The position numbers were made by a program, and so were the translations under genes. A stretch of 64,000 bases of DNA from positions 1 through 64,000 of the forward strand of contig JAPKFB010000015.1 in NCBI GenBank assembly GCA_028821775.1, written 5' to 3'. The notes below the pieces were generated by a model that saw only the letters and a list, made by a program, of their open reading frames with translations, did no database searches and was not told the DNA's origin. How positions within the stretch are numbered: position 1 is the first letter of the stretch; each line of letters opens with the position of its first letter. This DNA is from Roseibacillus sp. Its GTDB lineage: Bacteria; Verrucomicrobiota; Verrucomicrobiia; Verrucomicrobiales; Akkermansiaceae. This document shows, one piece after another, positions 17,901 through 25,584 of the stretch.

Positions 17901-18132
17901 CTGAGACTCCCATGAGGGATCTCTCGAGGGGAATGGTGACGCGGGTTTCGACTTCTTCCGGCGCGGAGCCAGGAACCTCGGTCAGGACCGTGACGGTGGG
18001 TTTGGTGAGGTCGGGAAGGACCTCCACGGGTAGTTCGAAGGCCTTCTTGAGGCCGAGTCCCAAGAGGATCACAGCCAGGGCAAGAACCATGGCACGCTGC
18101 GCGAGGCTGAATCTGATCAGTTTGTTCAGCAT
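14974..18132 (-). CDS. CusA/CzcA-type heavy-metal RND efflux pump
   Basis: 1052 residues, typical RND length. It starts with LIRFSLAQRAMVLALAVILLGLG and the HME-type pattern LPVEVLPDLTKPTVTVLTEVPGSAPEEVE. Twelve membrane segments in two halves are expected, with large periplasmic loops after TM1 and TM7. TM4 carries AIGMVVDDAIVDVENVYRRL, the acidic proton-relay region, and DDAIVDVEN lies nearer CusA-like pumps than CzcA DFG-type ones. Pumps of this class export monovalent or divalent metals using the proton gradient. It is 3 bp after the adaptor gene and is followed by the His-rich protein gene. The metal cannot be assigned from the sequence. Confidence 0.9.
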   Translation of the reverse strand: MLNKLIRFSLAQRAMVLALAVILLGLGLKKAFELPVEVLPDLTKPTVTVLTEVPGSAPEEVETRVTIPLERSLMGVSGVTRLRTTNDIALSLVFVEFDWDTDIDKARNHVQGRLSSASEFLPEGVTPYMTPATSLMGDIMLIGLRDPTGKTSARDLRTLADWNIGRRIQAIPGIAEVLAMGGGVKQIHVQPDPERMLALGVTFKEVRDAAANSIRNTTGGFLTEQSQEIMVRNLAMTTDLSEIADTVVSGKNDRSIRIKDVANVIWDLEPMRGDAGMGTKLDQPDNGVPVKGTDGIILTVRKAPGFDTIDLTEKVEAVMAELRSTLPEGAELVTVYRQRDYIDLAIGNLKEALRDGALMVAVILFLFLLNFRITLITLTAIPLSLAITVLVFDFAGLSVNSMTLGGLAVAIGMVVDDAIVDVENVYRRLRENAQRENPLKKLEVIAQASAEVRSSIFYATILIILVFIPLLALSGVEGRLFTPIAIATIVSMAASFVVSLTVIPVLSSFLLNPKVGITHRENLFVRALKELFRLTWLRLALSQPFILFGLVGILIYFTCSALAHMGGAFLPPFQEPTAVVAMTTAPGTSLKTTTELSRTAQDRLLEIPGVETVGFRVGRAERGDHVVPVSTVEFDIAFNKHGEENRAQVLQQVRDTMKKIPGTFSALSSPLADRVGHMLSGISAKVAIKIYGPDLDELRKLGAQITEIARAIPDLEEARMEQQAPIPQLRIEPNRKRSAAYLVSPGELTSELASMMGGEVVAEAYEDQRVYDLVVRLPREWRENPDRLANLYINTKGGTRIPLSYVTDIRQATGPNTILRENTQRRLVVSINPTTSDLNSAVEQLQEAVAQEVKLPEGYTIAFEGEYQAQQKARRTIFISGAIILLGVIFLLFSYFQRIEFVLLVLTNIPISLIGAILYTRYTLDNVSIATIVGFIAITGIAARNNIMMISHYLHLMRHEGEGFTRQMIIRGTQERLIPVLMTALATGIALIPLILAADEPGKEILNPVALVIVGGLISSTVLGLGITPAIFYTLCRQAAQKAVAQGAPASQ

Positions 18133-18135
18133 GGC

Positions 18136-19281
18136 TCAGGCGGTGGCCTTACGGCTTCTCCGGACGAGTTGGGCGCTACCGATGAAGAGGAGAGTGATGA
18201 GTCCGGCGTAGATCTGGAGGTAGAGCAATAGATTGCTGTCGCCCTCGTGGTCATGTCCGTGCGGGTCGGCCGCGGCTTCCTTTTCTGCGATCTGTTCGGG
18301 GGTCAATTCCGATCCGTCCTCGGCATGCTCGTGACCATGGGCGGCATCGAGGGCTTCCTTCAAGCTCATGCCGCTTCCTGATCCGGCAAAACCGAGCGAA
18401 TAAGATCCGCGGGTCACCACTTCGTCGGCCGGAAATATTCCGCTGATGATCTCCACGAATTCCTCATTTTCTTCACCGAGCACCACGGGGGAGCGAATGA
18501 AGACGTTGGGAAGTTCAAAGTCTTTGACGAAGACGACGCGCTTGGTGGGCCTGCCTTGCACCGCGGTGCGAGGAACGGCCAGGACATCGGAGCGGGTGCT
18601 GGTGATGAGGGAGAACTCCACCCGCATGCCGGGTTGGAGCAGTTGATTTGCGTTCTCGAGTTCGAAGATGGCCTCGATGGTGCCGGACTGGCGATCTGCG
18701 TTGACGCCATAGCGCAACATTGTGGCGAGGATCGGATCCCCTCCCAGGGCGGGAATCTTGATGCGGGCCTTGCTGCCGGGTTTGATTTGCGAAGCGTTGT
18801 TTTCGGGGATCTTGGCGACCGCCCACATGGTGGAGCGGTCTGAGATGTCGAGGAGTTCGTTGGCGGGTTCGACAGGCTCACCCAAGCGAACATGGGAGGA
18901 GATGATGAGCCCGGCCTGGGGTGCGGTGAGCTCGATGGTGGGTGGAGGATTGCCTTGTTGTCGGCTCTCTACGCGGGCGAGCACCTGACCGGCTTTCACC
19001 TGGTCACCAACGAAGGCCTCGATGCTGACGATGCGTCCGGGGATTCTCGAGGAGAGGACGGAGCGTTTGGAAGGAATCTCTTCAATGCGGCCAATGGAAA
19101 AGACGGTGGTCTCGAATTCCTGCTCCTCGGCAACGACGGTTTCAATGCGCAGATTTTGCACGGCGGTTTCGTCGAGCGGGATACTGTTGGCTACGCGTTC
19201 GGGATCGAGAGCGGCCTCCTGAGCGAGAAGAATGGCGGGAAGAAGCGCCAGAGCGAGAGTGAGGAAGAAGAAGTGTTTCAC
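18136..19281 (-). CDS. RND periplasmic adaptor with His-rich tail and C-terminal membrane segment
   Basis: 381 residues. Signal peptide (FFFLTLALALLPAILLAQ), then adaptor domains: SRIPGRIVSIEAFVGDQVKAGQVLARV is the lipoyl/barrel-sandwich half and TAPQAGLIISSHVRLGEPV the other. A beta-barrel/membrane-proximal part follows (MWAVAKIPENNASQIKPGSKARI, LQPGMRVEFSL). The hairpin between the lipoyl halves is very short, as in CusB-type adaptors. Unusual: after about residue 310 it has AHGHEHAEDG and DPHGHDHEGD, then a predicted membrane helix (LLLYLQIYAGLITLLFIG). Sits between the channel and pump genes with 3-11 bp spacing. Confidence 0.87.
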   Translation of the reverse strand: MKHFFFLTLALALLPAILLAQEAALDPERVANSIPLDETAVQNLRIETVVAEEQEFETTVFSIGRIEEIPSKRSVLSSRIPGRIVSIEAFVGDQVKAGQVLARVESRQQGNPPPTIELTAPQAGLIISSHVRLGEPVEPANELLDISDRSTMWAVAKIPENNASQIKPGSKARIKIPALGGDPILATMLRYGVNADRQSGTIEAIFELENANQLLQPGMRVEFSLITSTRSDVLAVPRTAVQGRPTKRVVFVKDFELPNVFIRSPVVLGEENEEFVEIISGIFPADEVVTRGSYSLGFAGSGSGMSLKEALDAAHGHEHAEDGSELTPEQIAEKEAAADPHGHDHEGDSNLLLYLQIYAGLITLLFIGSAQLVRRSRKATA

Positions 19282-19292
19282 GGGTGGAAGAA

Positions 19293-20522
19293 TCAGGGAT
19301 TGGCGATGGCGGTTTCGAAGCGCACGCGGGCGAGGTGAAAATTACGCAGGGCCTCGATGCGTGAGTCGGCAAGTTCGAGTTGCTGTTCACGGGCGCGGAG
19401 AACGGCGGGGAGATCCGCGAAGCCTTCGCGGTAGCCGATTTCTGCGGTGTCGGCCTGGTGGTCGGCAAGGGGAAGCAGGGTGGTGTTGATTTCATGGAGC
19501 ATCTTGTTCCACTCAATCATCTCCCGGCGGGAAGAATCGGCTTCGTGTCGAATGTTGTGAGCGAGGGCGGTGGTTTCCTTCTGCTTGCGCTCTGCGCGGG
19601 CCTGGGCGGCCTCGATGTTACCTTCATTCTTGTCCCAGAAGGGAAGGGCGAGCTTGATGCGAAGACCGATGATGCCTGCGTTTTCCAATCCTTCCGGAAC
19701 GTCCTCGCTACGCTCGAGTCCGGCCACGAAGCCGGCTTCGATATCGTCATAGCGCCGGGCTTTCTCCAAGGTCACGTTTTGAAGGGCGGCTTCGGCATCG
19801 AGCTGGGCGACTCGAAAATCGGGGCGCTTGCGTGGATCGATGGTGCCGGTGGGGAGAGTTGCGATGGGGAGTAAGCCGGTGACATTGAGGGAGTCGCTGA
19901 CATTCATGCCCAAGAGGGGTTTGAGTGTTCCGACCGCGGCAACCTCGTTTGCTTGGAGTTGTCGGATACTGCTGGAGTGGCGGACGGCATCGAGTTTTGC
20001 CTGGCCTGCGTCGACCAAAGTTGCTTCTCCCTTGTCCGCAGACTGCTTGATGAACTCGGCGAGCTTGGTGGAAATGGCAGCCTGCTTTTTCCGTAGAGTG
20101 CGTTGCTCGCGGTAGGCGAGCACTTCGACCAGGGCACTGCGTGCCTGTGCGATGAGCTGTCGTTCGACTTCCTTGATTTCGGCCTCAGCCGCTTTCAGTT
20201 CAATCACGGAGATGAATTTCTCGAGGCGGAGGCGATCAGTGACCGGGAAGCGCTGCGAGATTCCGATTTCGATTGTCCCTTCGCGAAAGCCGGTTTGCTC
20301 GAGACTGCCTTCGAATTCCGGATTGCTGCGTCGGCCGGATTGCTTCATGCGACCGAGAGCTTCGCGGACGCGGAGGCGGGCTGCCACGAGGTCGGGATTG
20401 TCGCGGCGAATGCGATTGGGGATGTTATCGGAAGTGACAATCAAGCCCGAGGAGGCGGCCTCCACGACGGCGGCGCCGAAGAGCGAGAGGCTCGTGATTG
20501 TGAGAATGAGTGTTCGAGTCAT
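19293..20522 (-). CDS. TolC-family outer-membrane channel (CzcC/CusC-like)
   Basis: 409 residues with a signal peptide (LILTITSLSLFGAAVVEA). The two structural repeats of outer-membrane efflux proteins are visible: NPDLVAARLRVREALGRMKQSGRRSNPEF opening the first and RPDFRVAQLDAEAALQNVTLEKARRYDDIE opening the second. Each is followed by long coiled-coil-forming helices (EAQARAERKQKE). It should form the trimeric outer-membrane exit of the RND complex. First of four tightly spaced genes (channel, adaptor, pump, His-rich protein) and preceded by a 185-bp spacer holding a perfect hairpin. Confidence 0.87.
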   Translation of the reverse strand: MTRTLILTITSLSLFGAAVVEAASSGLIVTSDNIPNRIRRDNPDLVAARLRVREALGRMKQSGRRSNPEFEGSLEQTGFREGTIEIGISQRFPVTDRLRLEKFISVIELKAAEAEIKEVERQLIAQARSALVEVLAYREQRTLRKKQAAISTKLAEFIKQSADKGEATLVDAGQAKLDAVRHSSSIRQLQANEVAAVGTLKPLLGMNVSDSLNVTGLLPIATLPTGTIDPRKRPDFRVAQLDAEAALQNVTLEKARRYDDIEAGFVAGLERSEDVPEGLENAGIIGLRIKLALPFWDKNEGNIEAAQARAERKQKETTALAHNIRHEADSSRREMIEWNKMLHEINTTLLPLADHQADTAEIGYREGFADLPAVLRAREQQLELADSRIEALRNFHLARVRFETAIANP

Positions 20523-20542
20523 GAGTAGGCTGAGAGTGAAAT

Positions 20543-20565
20543 CTGCGGAGATCCGGCCTCCGCAG
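20543..20565. promoter_or_regulatory. perfect 8-bp inverted repeat upstream of RND operon
   Basis: CTGCGGAG (20543-20550) and CTCCGCAG (20558-20565) flank a 7-nt loop, 21 bp before the start of the channel gene. There is no T-tract on the minus strand, so an operator or transcript-processing hairpin is more likely than a terminator. Confidence 0.45.
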
Positions 20566-20707
20566 TTGAATGGACACGGGAGAGAGGAGAGAAAAGGGAC
20601 CTCAGCTTGTCCTCAGGCTGAAGGCAGCCTGCTGTGCAAAGAGAAGACGAGACACACTCCAAAGTGGAGCAGGCACAAAGGATCTCGCTTGAGCGGACGG
20701 AGGTCCG

Positions 20708-21271
20708 CTAGGGGGCCGGAGGCCGATCGAGAAGATAGACCGGGGGTTCCGGGGTAAAGAATTTCTCCCCAACTGCGAGAGCCGGGGTGAGCACCGGAGG
20801 GTGGAAAGAAAGCGAACTGGCATCGGCGATTAGCCACGCACTGGCGGAGGAGCAAACGCACTGATGGTGGTGATGGTGGTGCTCATGAAGCGGGCAATCT
20901 TCGTTGTGATCGGATCCTGGTTGATCCTGATCAAGAGGAGCTTCTTTCTGATCCTCTCCGTGGTCGCAGGGGCACTCGTCTGGGGGCGGACAACCATGGC
21001 AGGGCTCGGTGTCCTGGTGACTAGTTACGACCATTTGCTCGCACTGGTCGCCGCCTGAACAGGCCACTTCATGACTACGTCCGAGCGCGGTGGGCAGCAC
21101 CAGACCGACCGCAACAAAGAGGACGAGGAGAGTATTGGCGACGTGCTGCACGGCTTCACCATACTTTTGCAGCGGGGAAGGCACAAGTGATTTCCGGCCC
21201 CAAGGGTGGGCGATTGGAGGACCAATATTCAAGAAATGGAGCGGTTTTCCGGTAATTTGTATCGTGATCAC
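20708..21271 (-). CDS. exported/anchored His- and Cys-rich protein
   Basis: 187 residues from a GTG that overlaps the upstream stop by 4 bp (GTGA), which supports this start despite its length. A hydrophobic segment at about residues 42-64 (VANTLLVLFVAVGLVLPTAL) acts as signal or anchor. The following region is full of metal ligands: CSGGDQCEQ, EPCHGCPPPDECPCDHGED, CPLHEHHHHHHQCVC. The C-terminus FFTPEPPVYLLDRPP is aromatic/proline-rich. I do not recognise a named family. It lies between the NodT-type channel and the RND operon; a periplasmic metal buffer or sensor is inferred. Confidence 0.68.
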   Translation of the reverse strand: MITIQITGKPLHFLNIGPPIAHPWGRKSLVPSPLQKYGEAVQHVANTLLVLFVAVGLVLPTALGRSHEVACSGGDQCEQMVVTSHQDTEPCHGCPPPDECPCDHGEDQKEAPLDQDQPGSDHNEDCPLHEHHHHHHQCVCSSASAWLIADASSLSFHPPVLTPALAVGEKFFTPEPPVYLLDRPPAP

Positions 21272-22638
21272 GAGCCGCCGAGGGCCTTGATGAGGGCGAG
21301 GTGGTCGCGGAGGAGGGCGTGACGGACGGCGAGTTCCTGGCGTTGGCCTTCGAGGGTTCGCCGTTCAGATTCGAGAAGTTCTATCTGGGAGACGATCCCT
21401 TGTTCAAAGGTGTCGAGGGTGTTGAGACGAGCCTCCTCGAGAGCGGAGACCTCGCGTTGGGCGGCGGTCAGTTGGCGGCGGCGGTTGGCAGCATTGAGAA
21501 AAGCACTTTCGATTTCTTGGAAGGCCTGGAGGGCGGTGCGACGGTAGAGGGCAGCAGCTTCATCGGTCATGGCACGCTGGGCCTTGACCGCCGCCAGTCG
21601 CTTTCGATCGTAGATGGGAACCTCAAGGCGCGGACCGACGGAGGCGATCCAATCGCGAAATCCGGAAGTGAGGGCGATGCTCTCTCCGGAGACCCCGGCT
21701 CCGAGAGAAAGAGAGGGGAGAAGATGAAGCCGAGTGGATTCCTCGAGTTGAAAGGCGGAGCGGACGCGAGCTTCGGCGGCCAGAAGATCAGGTCGCTTCG
21801 CCAACACGGCGGAGGTGGTGCGGTTGGGAAGGGAAGGGGTAAGGGTAGAGGAAAGGCCTCCGGTAGAGGGAGCGGAAGGCGTGGACCGGCCGAGGAGGGT
21901 GCTCAGTTGCAGGTTGGCCAGTCCCCGAAGGCGATCGAGATCCAGAAGGGTTCGCGCGAGTCGCTCGTGTTCTGCTTCCTGACGGCGAAGGGTGGTGGCA
22001 GAAACGAGGCCCACGACTTTCCGGTCCCGCATGGAGGCAACGATTTTACGGTTGGCGGAAACGGACTGGGAGACGAGGGCACGTTCTTCATTGAGTCGGA
22101 GAACGCGGAAGTGCGCCTCGGCGACTTGAGTGGCGACGAGGAGGCGACCGCCGTGAAGATCCCAGAAGGCGGCTTGTTCTGCTTCGCGGGCAGACCGGGT
22201 GGTGGCCCGGATGCGCCCGAAGAGGTCGAGTTCCCAAGAGACCGATCCGGAGCTGGCCCAGGGCTCGAGGTCAGTCGGCTGAAAGCGGGTCATGCGCGAC
22301 TGTTCGTTGCCGTAGAGGAGGCCGGTTCCCACCTTGATGGATGGCCAGTGGGCGGAGCTGGCCTGCTGGCTTTGCGCCCGGGCGCGCTCGAGGCGAGTTC
22401 CAAGAATACGGAGGGTCGGGTTGTGAGCGAGCGCGGTGGAGATGCGGGCATTGAGACGGGCATCGCCAAAGGAGGCCCACCAGTTTTGCTGGAGGGAAGC
22501 GGTGGCCCAAGCGGGCGCATGAGTCCATCCTTCTCCCTTCTGGAACACCTCGCGCGGCTGGTTGCGAGGGGTGAGCTCGGCACAGCCGATGAGCACGAAG
22601 CCAAGCGCCGTGACCGAAAGGAAGGGGGTCGATTTCAT
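21268..22638 (-). CDS. NodT-family outer-membrane efflux lipoprotein
   Basis: 456 residues from the ATG at 22638, which begins a lipoprotein signal ending in the lipobox VLIGC; the upstream in-frame extension is not signal-like. Typical NodT/OprM features: QQNWWASFGDARLNARISTALAHNPTLRILGTRLERARAQ, PSIKVGTGLLYG, VSWELDLFGRIRATTRSAREAEQAA, and the second repeat RPDLLAAEARVRSAF. It should form an acylated outer-membrane channel, most simply for the ABC exporter encoded upstream. This gives the cluster two different outer-membrane channels. Confidence 0.87.
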   Translation of the reverse strand: MKSTPFLSVTALGFVLIGCAELTPRNQPREVFQKGEGWTHAPAWATASLQQNWWASFGDARLNARISTALAHNPTLRILGTRLERARAQSQQASSAHWPSIKVGTGLLYGNEQSRMTRFQPTDLEPWASSGSVSWELDLFGRIRATTRSAREAEQAAFWDLHGGRLLVATQVAEAHFRVLRLNEERALVSQSVSANRKIVASMRDRKVVGLVSATTLRRQEAEHERLARTLLDLDRLRGLANLQLSTLLGRSTPSAPSTGGLSSTLTPSLPNRTTSAVLAKRPDLLAAEARVRSAFQLEESTRLHLLPSLSLGAGVSGESIALTSGFRDWIASVGPRLEVPIYDRKRLAAVKAQRAMTDEAAALYRRTALQAFQEIESAFLNAANRRRQLTAAQREVSALEEARLNTLDTFEQGIVSQIELLESERRTLEGQRQELAVRHALLRDHLALIKALGGS

Positions 22639-22678
22639 GAGGGGAGGAATCTCCGGGGATCGCCGAGCTCTGAGACCA

Positions 22679-23266
22679 TCACTCGCTGGGTTCCGGGGTG
22701 GCCAGCGGGGCGGGATTTTCTTTGGTGGGTTCGGCCATGGCGACGTGAATGCCGGTAGCGGTGACGAGAAAGTTGTCTTTGTTTGACCCTTTGGCGACCT
22801 CACCGACGATGACGAGGGAGCTCAGTTCCCTCAAGCCTCCCAGACCGCGCAGTCCTGTCTTGAACGGCTTTCCGTTGGCATCGAGGACTTGGATGGTGGC
22901 GATGCTGGCCTTGCGAAGATCGAGGTCATCGCAGCAGACATCCCATGGGGTTTCGCAGGGGTCATCCGGATTGAGATCGCAGGAGGTGAGTTTGGTGGGA
23001 TCTCCCAGGGTGAGCATGGCCCGGGAATCGACGAGGGGACTCTCGTTGCCCATGATCTTGCCCGAAAGGACGAGCTGGGTTCCGGGAGTGGGATTCTTGC
23101 GGGCCTCCGTGATGGTGAGCGCTCCCTCCGGAAGGGTGGGGAGGAGAATGGCCAACAACGCTCCTTCGTTGCCATTTGCGGAGGATTCGACGGAGGTGGT
23201 TGTCTCTTCGTTGCAGCTCGATAGAGCGAGAGTGAGGAGGGCGGCCAGAATGGTGATTGATTTCAT
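22679..23266 (-). CDS. lipoprotein, possible OB-fold, unknown
   Basis: 195 residues with a lipobox (LALSSC). The middle reads as a small beta barrel: TQLVLSGKIMGNESPL, ASIATIQVLDANGKPF, LSSLVIVGEVAKGSNKDNFLVTATGIHV. This order resembles OB-fold proteins, but that is inference. An unusual inner segment has five cysteines (TSCDLNPDDPCETPWDVCCDD counting both CC), plausible as a metal site. Spaced 30 bp after the permease gene and 40 bp before the NodT gene, so part of the same unit. Confidence 0.65.
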   Translation of the reverse strand: MKSITILAALLTLALSSCNEETTTSVESSANGNEGALLAILLPTLPEGALTITEARKNPTPGTQLVLSGKIMGNESPLVDSRAMLTLGDPTKLTSCDLNPDDPCETPWDVCCDDLDLRKASIATIQVLDANGKPFKTGLRGLGGLRELSSLVIVGEVAKGSNKDNFLVTATGIHVAMAEPTKENPAPLATPEPSE

Positions 23267-23296
23267 GATATGGAATTCAGGTTGTGTTTGTTAGAT

Positions 23297-24379
23297 TTAG
23301 GGGGCCTGATTGAGGAGCCAGGCGATGAAGAGGATTTGAGGTGAAGTGAGAAGGGGGAGCGCGAGGGCGAGTTTCCACGACTTGGTGGTTTGGCGGAGGG
23401 CCAGAATTTCGGTGTAGTCGGTTGCGGCGCCAGCCATGAGAAAGGCGAAGCCGTTCCCAGGCGCATTTGCACGGGTGAGGAGGTCGGCGGCGAGAGGACT
23501 GGAGCCTTCGGAGCAGACTTCGATGATGGTGGCGGCAAGGAAGGTCAGCGCGAGGCCTGCGATGGTGGGGCCAAACCAGTGAGAAAATGCGGAGGGGTCG
23601 AAGAGGGCGCGGAGAAGGGCGACCAGGACGGCGCCAAAGAGGATCCAGCGAATGATCATGCGCGACTCCGCGAAGGCACGTTTGATGTGTTGCCAGAGGA
23701 ATCGACGATCGAATCGAGCTGCGGAAAACTGGCGCTTGGCCTCGGGCCAGAAGCGAAAGCTGGCGGGAAGATCCTTTTGATGGGGATTGGGCGGGAGGGT
23801 TCCCGATCGGACGAGAAAGTCTGCGAGGAGTCCGGTGGCAATGCCGATCACGGCGGAGAGGGCGATGATGATGAGGGTCCACTTGAGTCCGATGAGAGCG
23901 ATCAGAATGAGAGTGGTGGAGATCGAGTTCCAGGGACTGGCGATGAGGAAGGCGAAGATCTGGCCGAGGGAGGCACCACGCTCATAGAGTTTCATTCCAA
24001 CCATGAGGATGCCGTGGTTGCAGAGGTCGAGAAGCAATCCTGCGCCACAGGCCCGCAGGATGCCGGAGAAGCGCCCGCCCGGGCCGAGGATGGCGGTGAT
24101 GAATTCACGCGGGATCATTCCGATCAGACCGATGGCGACGATGCCGAAGAGAATGCCCCACCACATTTTGTTCATCATTTCGAAGGCGCCGTGGGTGAAA
24201 GCTCCCAGACGGGAGTCGAGCAGGGGTTCGTGAAAGAAGAGGTGGCCGAGATAGGATCCGACGACGACGGTGAGACAGGACCAGAAGAACCAGTCGATTT
24301 TCCGGTGCGGAGAGCAGCAGGAATCGGCTGGGTCTTGGGCCTGGGGATCAGGCGTGGGATGGGAGCAGCAGGAGGGCAC
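23297..24379 (-). CDS. DUF318-type permease with cysteine pairs (Cu/Zn efflux-like)
   Basis: About 360 residues from a GTG at 24379, chosen because the longer open frame overlaps the upstream permease in another frame and its first 130 residues are Pro/His/Arg garbage. The N-terminus carries two Cys pairs, PSCCSH and DSCCSPH, before the first membrane segment. About eight membrane segments in two halves follow, with the family motifs LLDLCNHGILMVGMKLYERGASLGQIFAFLIASPWNS and EVCSEGSSPLAADLLTRANAPGNGFAFLMAGAATDYTEI. This family includes arsenical (ArsP) and Cu/Zn efflux permeases; cysteine pairs favour metal efflux. Start codon uncertain. Confidence 0.75.
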   Translation of the reverse strand: MPSCCSHPTPDPQAQDPADSCCSPHRKIDWFFWSCLTVVVGSYLGHLFFHEPLLDSRLGAFTHGAFEMMNKMWWGILFGIVAIGLIGMIPREFITAILGPGGRFSGILRACGAGLLLDLCNHGILMVGMKLYERGASLGQIFAFLIASPWNSISTTLILIALIGLKWTLIIIALSAVIGIATGLLADFLVRSGTLPPNPHQKDLPASFRFWPEAKRQFSAARFDRRFLWQHIKRAFAESRMIIRWILFGAVLVALLRALFDPSAFSHWFGPTIAGLALTFLAATIIEVCSEGSSPLAADLLTRANAPGNGFAFLMAGAATDYTEILALRQTTKSWKLALALPLLTSPQILFIAWLLNQAP

Positions 24380-24393
24380 TTGGGAAAGGGGAG

Positions 24394-25542
24394 TCAGGAG
24401 GAGCGCAGTGCGACCGGGAGCGCGGGTTTGAGGCAGCGAAGGGCGGGAGGGAGGGTGCCGAAGGTTCCGAGGGCGAGTCCGGTGCCGAGTCCGGTGAGGA
24501 TGATGCCGGGAGTGAGTTCCATGGTGAAGGTGCCGAGGGAGAGAGGAATGCTGAGACCATCCAGAAAGAACATCGCGAGGACGAACGCGAGGAGAGTGCC
24601 CGTGAGGGTGGCGAGGAGGGACTCCTGGACCAGGGATAGGAGGAGGGCAGTGCGGGTGTAGCCGATGGACTGGAGAGTGGCCATCTCGCGGATGCGGGAG
24701 GCAAAGGCGGCGTAGAGGGTGTTGAGCCCGCCGAAGATGGCTCCGGCTGCGACGAGAGCAGCAGTCACCCAAGTCATGGCACGGATGGGGGCGTAGAAAC
24801 TACTGAGCTTCTCGTAGTATTTATCTTCGCGGATGGCGGAGAGTTCGAGGTCGTTGCGCTGCAGGGTGAAAACGTGGACGTCATCGAACTCCGCATCATC
24901 GAGGCGCAGATAGACGGCCGAGAGTGTGTCGCGTTGAGTGAGGGTGGCGAGGTCGTTGCGATCGAACCATACTTCGGATTCGAGGACAGTGCCCGGCGCT
25001 TCAAAGATTCCCGAGATGGTAAACTCCGTCTTGCCAAAGGCGATGGTCCTGCCCGGCGCGAGATCGAGAGCCTCGACGCCAAAGCGCCGGTACATGAGGC
25101 GGCCGACCATGACCTGTCCGGGGCTGGGATAGGCTCCTTCGATGACGCGCACGCGAGTGTGTACCAGAAGGGCTTTTTCGGTGACCCCGCGGAGAAGGGC
25201 CGGTTCTTCGTGGCCGCCCGCGATTGTCAGCGGTGCCATGTAAAGGATCTCTCCCGAAGCGGCGGTGATTCCGAGGGGACTGGAGAGACCGGAGACCGCG
25301 GTGGCAGCGGCGGACTCGGCATCGAGATGAACTTCGGAGCGTTCGATGCTCTCTTCACTACCGGCCCCGACGAGGATGACATTTTGTGCGGAGCCCGTGG
25401 CCTCCAGAACGCCTTCCATGCCACGTGTGAGGGCGGCGGCGGCGATCACCAGGAGGACCACCAAGGCACTTCCGCCGACGGTCTGGAGGAGTCGGCTGGG
25501 GTCGCGGAAGAGGTTTCGGATGGCGTAGGTGATGGGAAGCAT
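24394..25542 (-). CDS. FtsX/MacB-type ABC permease, second of two
   Basis: 382 residues: one N-terminal membrane segment (GGSALVVLLVIAAAALTRGM), a periplasmic domain of about 210 residues, and a C-terminal three-helix FtsX domain (VTAALVAAGAIFGGLNTLYAAFASRIREMATLQSIGYTR, LATLTGTLLAFVLAMFF, a last helix near ELTPGIILTGLGTGLALG). The motif RIREMATLQSIGYTR is the ATPase-coupling region. It lacks a fused nucleotide-binding domain and is paired with the preceding permease, suggesting a heterodimer driven by the ATPase of the same operon. Confidence 0.85.
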   Translation of the reverse strand: MLPITYAIRNLFRDPSRLLQTVGGSALVVLLVIAAAALTRGMEGVLEATGSAQNVILVGAGSEESIERSEVHLDAESAAATAVSGLSSPLGITAASGEILYMAPLTIAGGHEEPALLRGVTEKALLVHTRVRVIEGAYPSPGQVMVGRLMYRRFGVEALDLAPGRTIAFGKTEFTISGIFEAPGTVLESEVWFDRNDLATLTQRDTLSAVYLRLDDAEFDDVHVFTLQRNDLELSAIREDKYYEKLSSFYAPIRAMTWVTAALVAAGAIFGGLNTLYAAFASRIREMATLQSIGYTRTALLLSLVQESLLATLTGTLLAFVLAMFFLDGLSIPLSLGTFTMELTPGIILTGLGTGLALGTFGTLPPALRCLKPALPVALRSS

Positions 25543-25584
25543 GGGAGGAAGGGAAGAGAGCGACGGGAGTGCGAGGGGCGTTGT

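Noticed and set aside
16576..17904. 442-residue plus-strand frame opposite the RND pump
   Set aside because: Acidic Asp/Gly/His-rich antisense of a GC-rich gene; the minus strand carries all RND signatures.
24380..24772. N-terminal extension of the DUF318 permease
   Set aside because: Pro/His/Arg-rich and in a shifted frame over the upstream permease gene; the start was placed at 24379.
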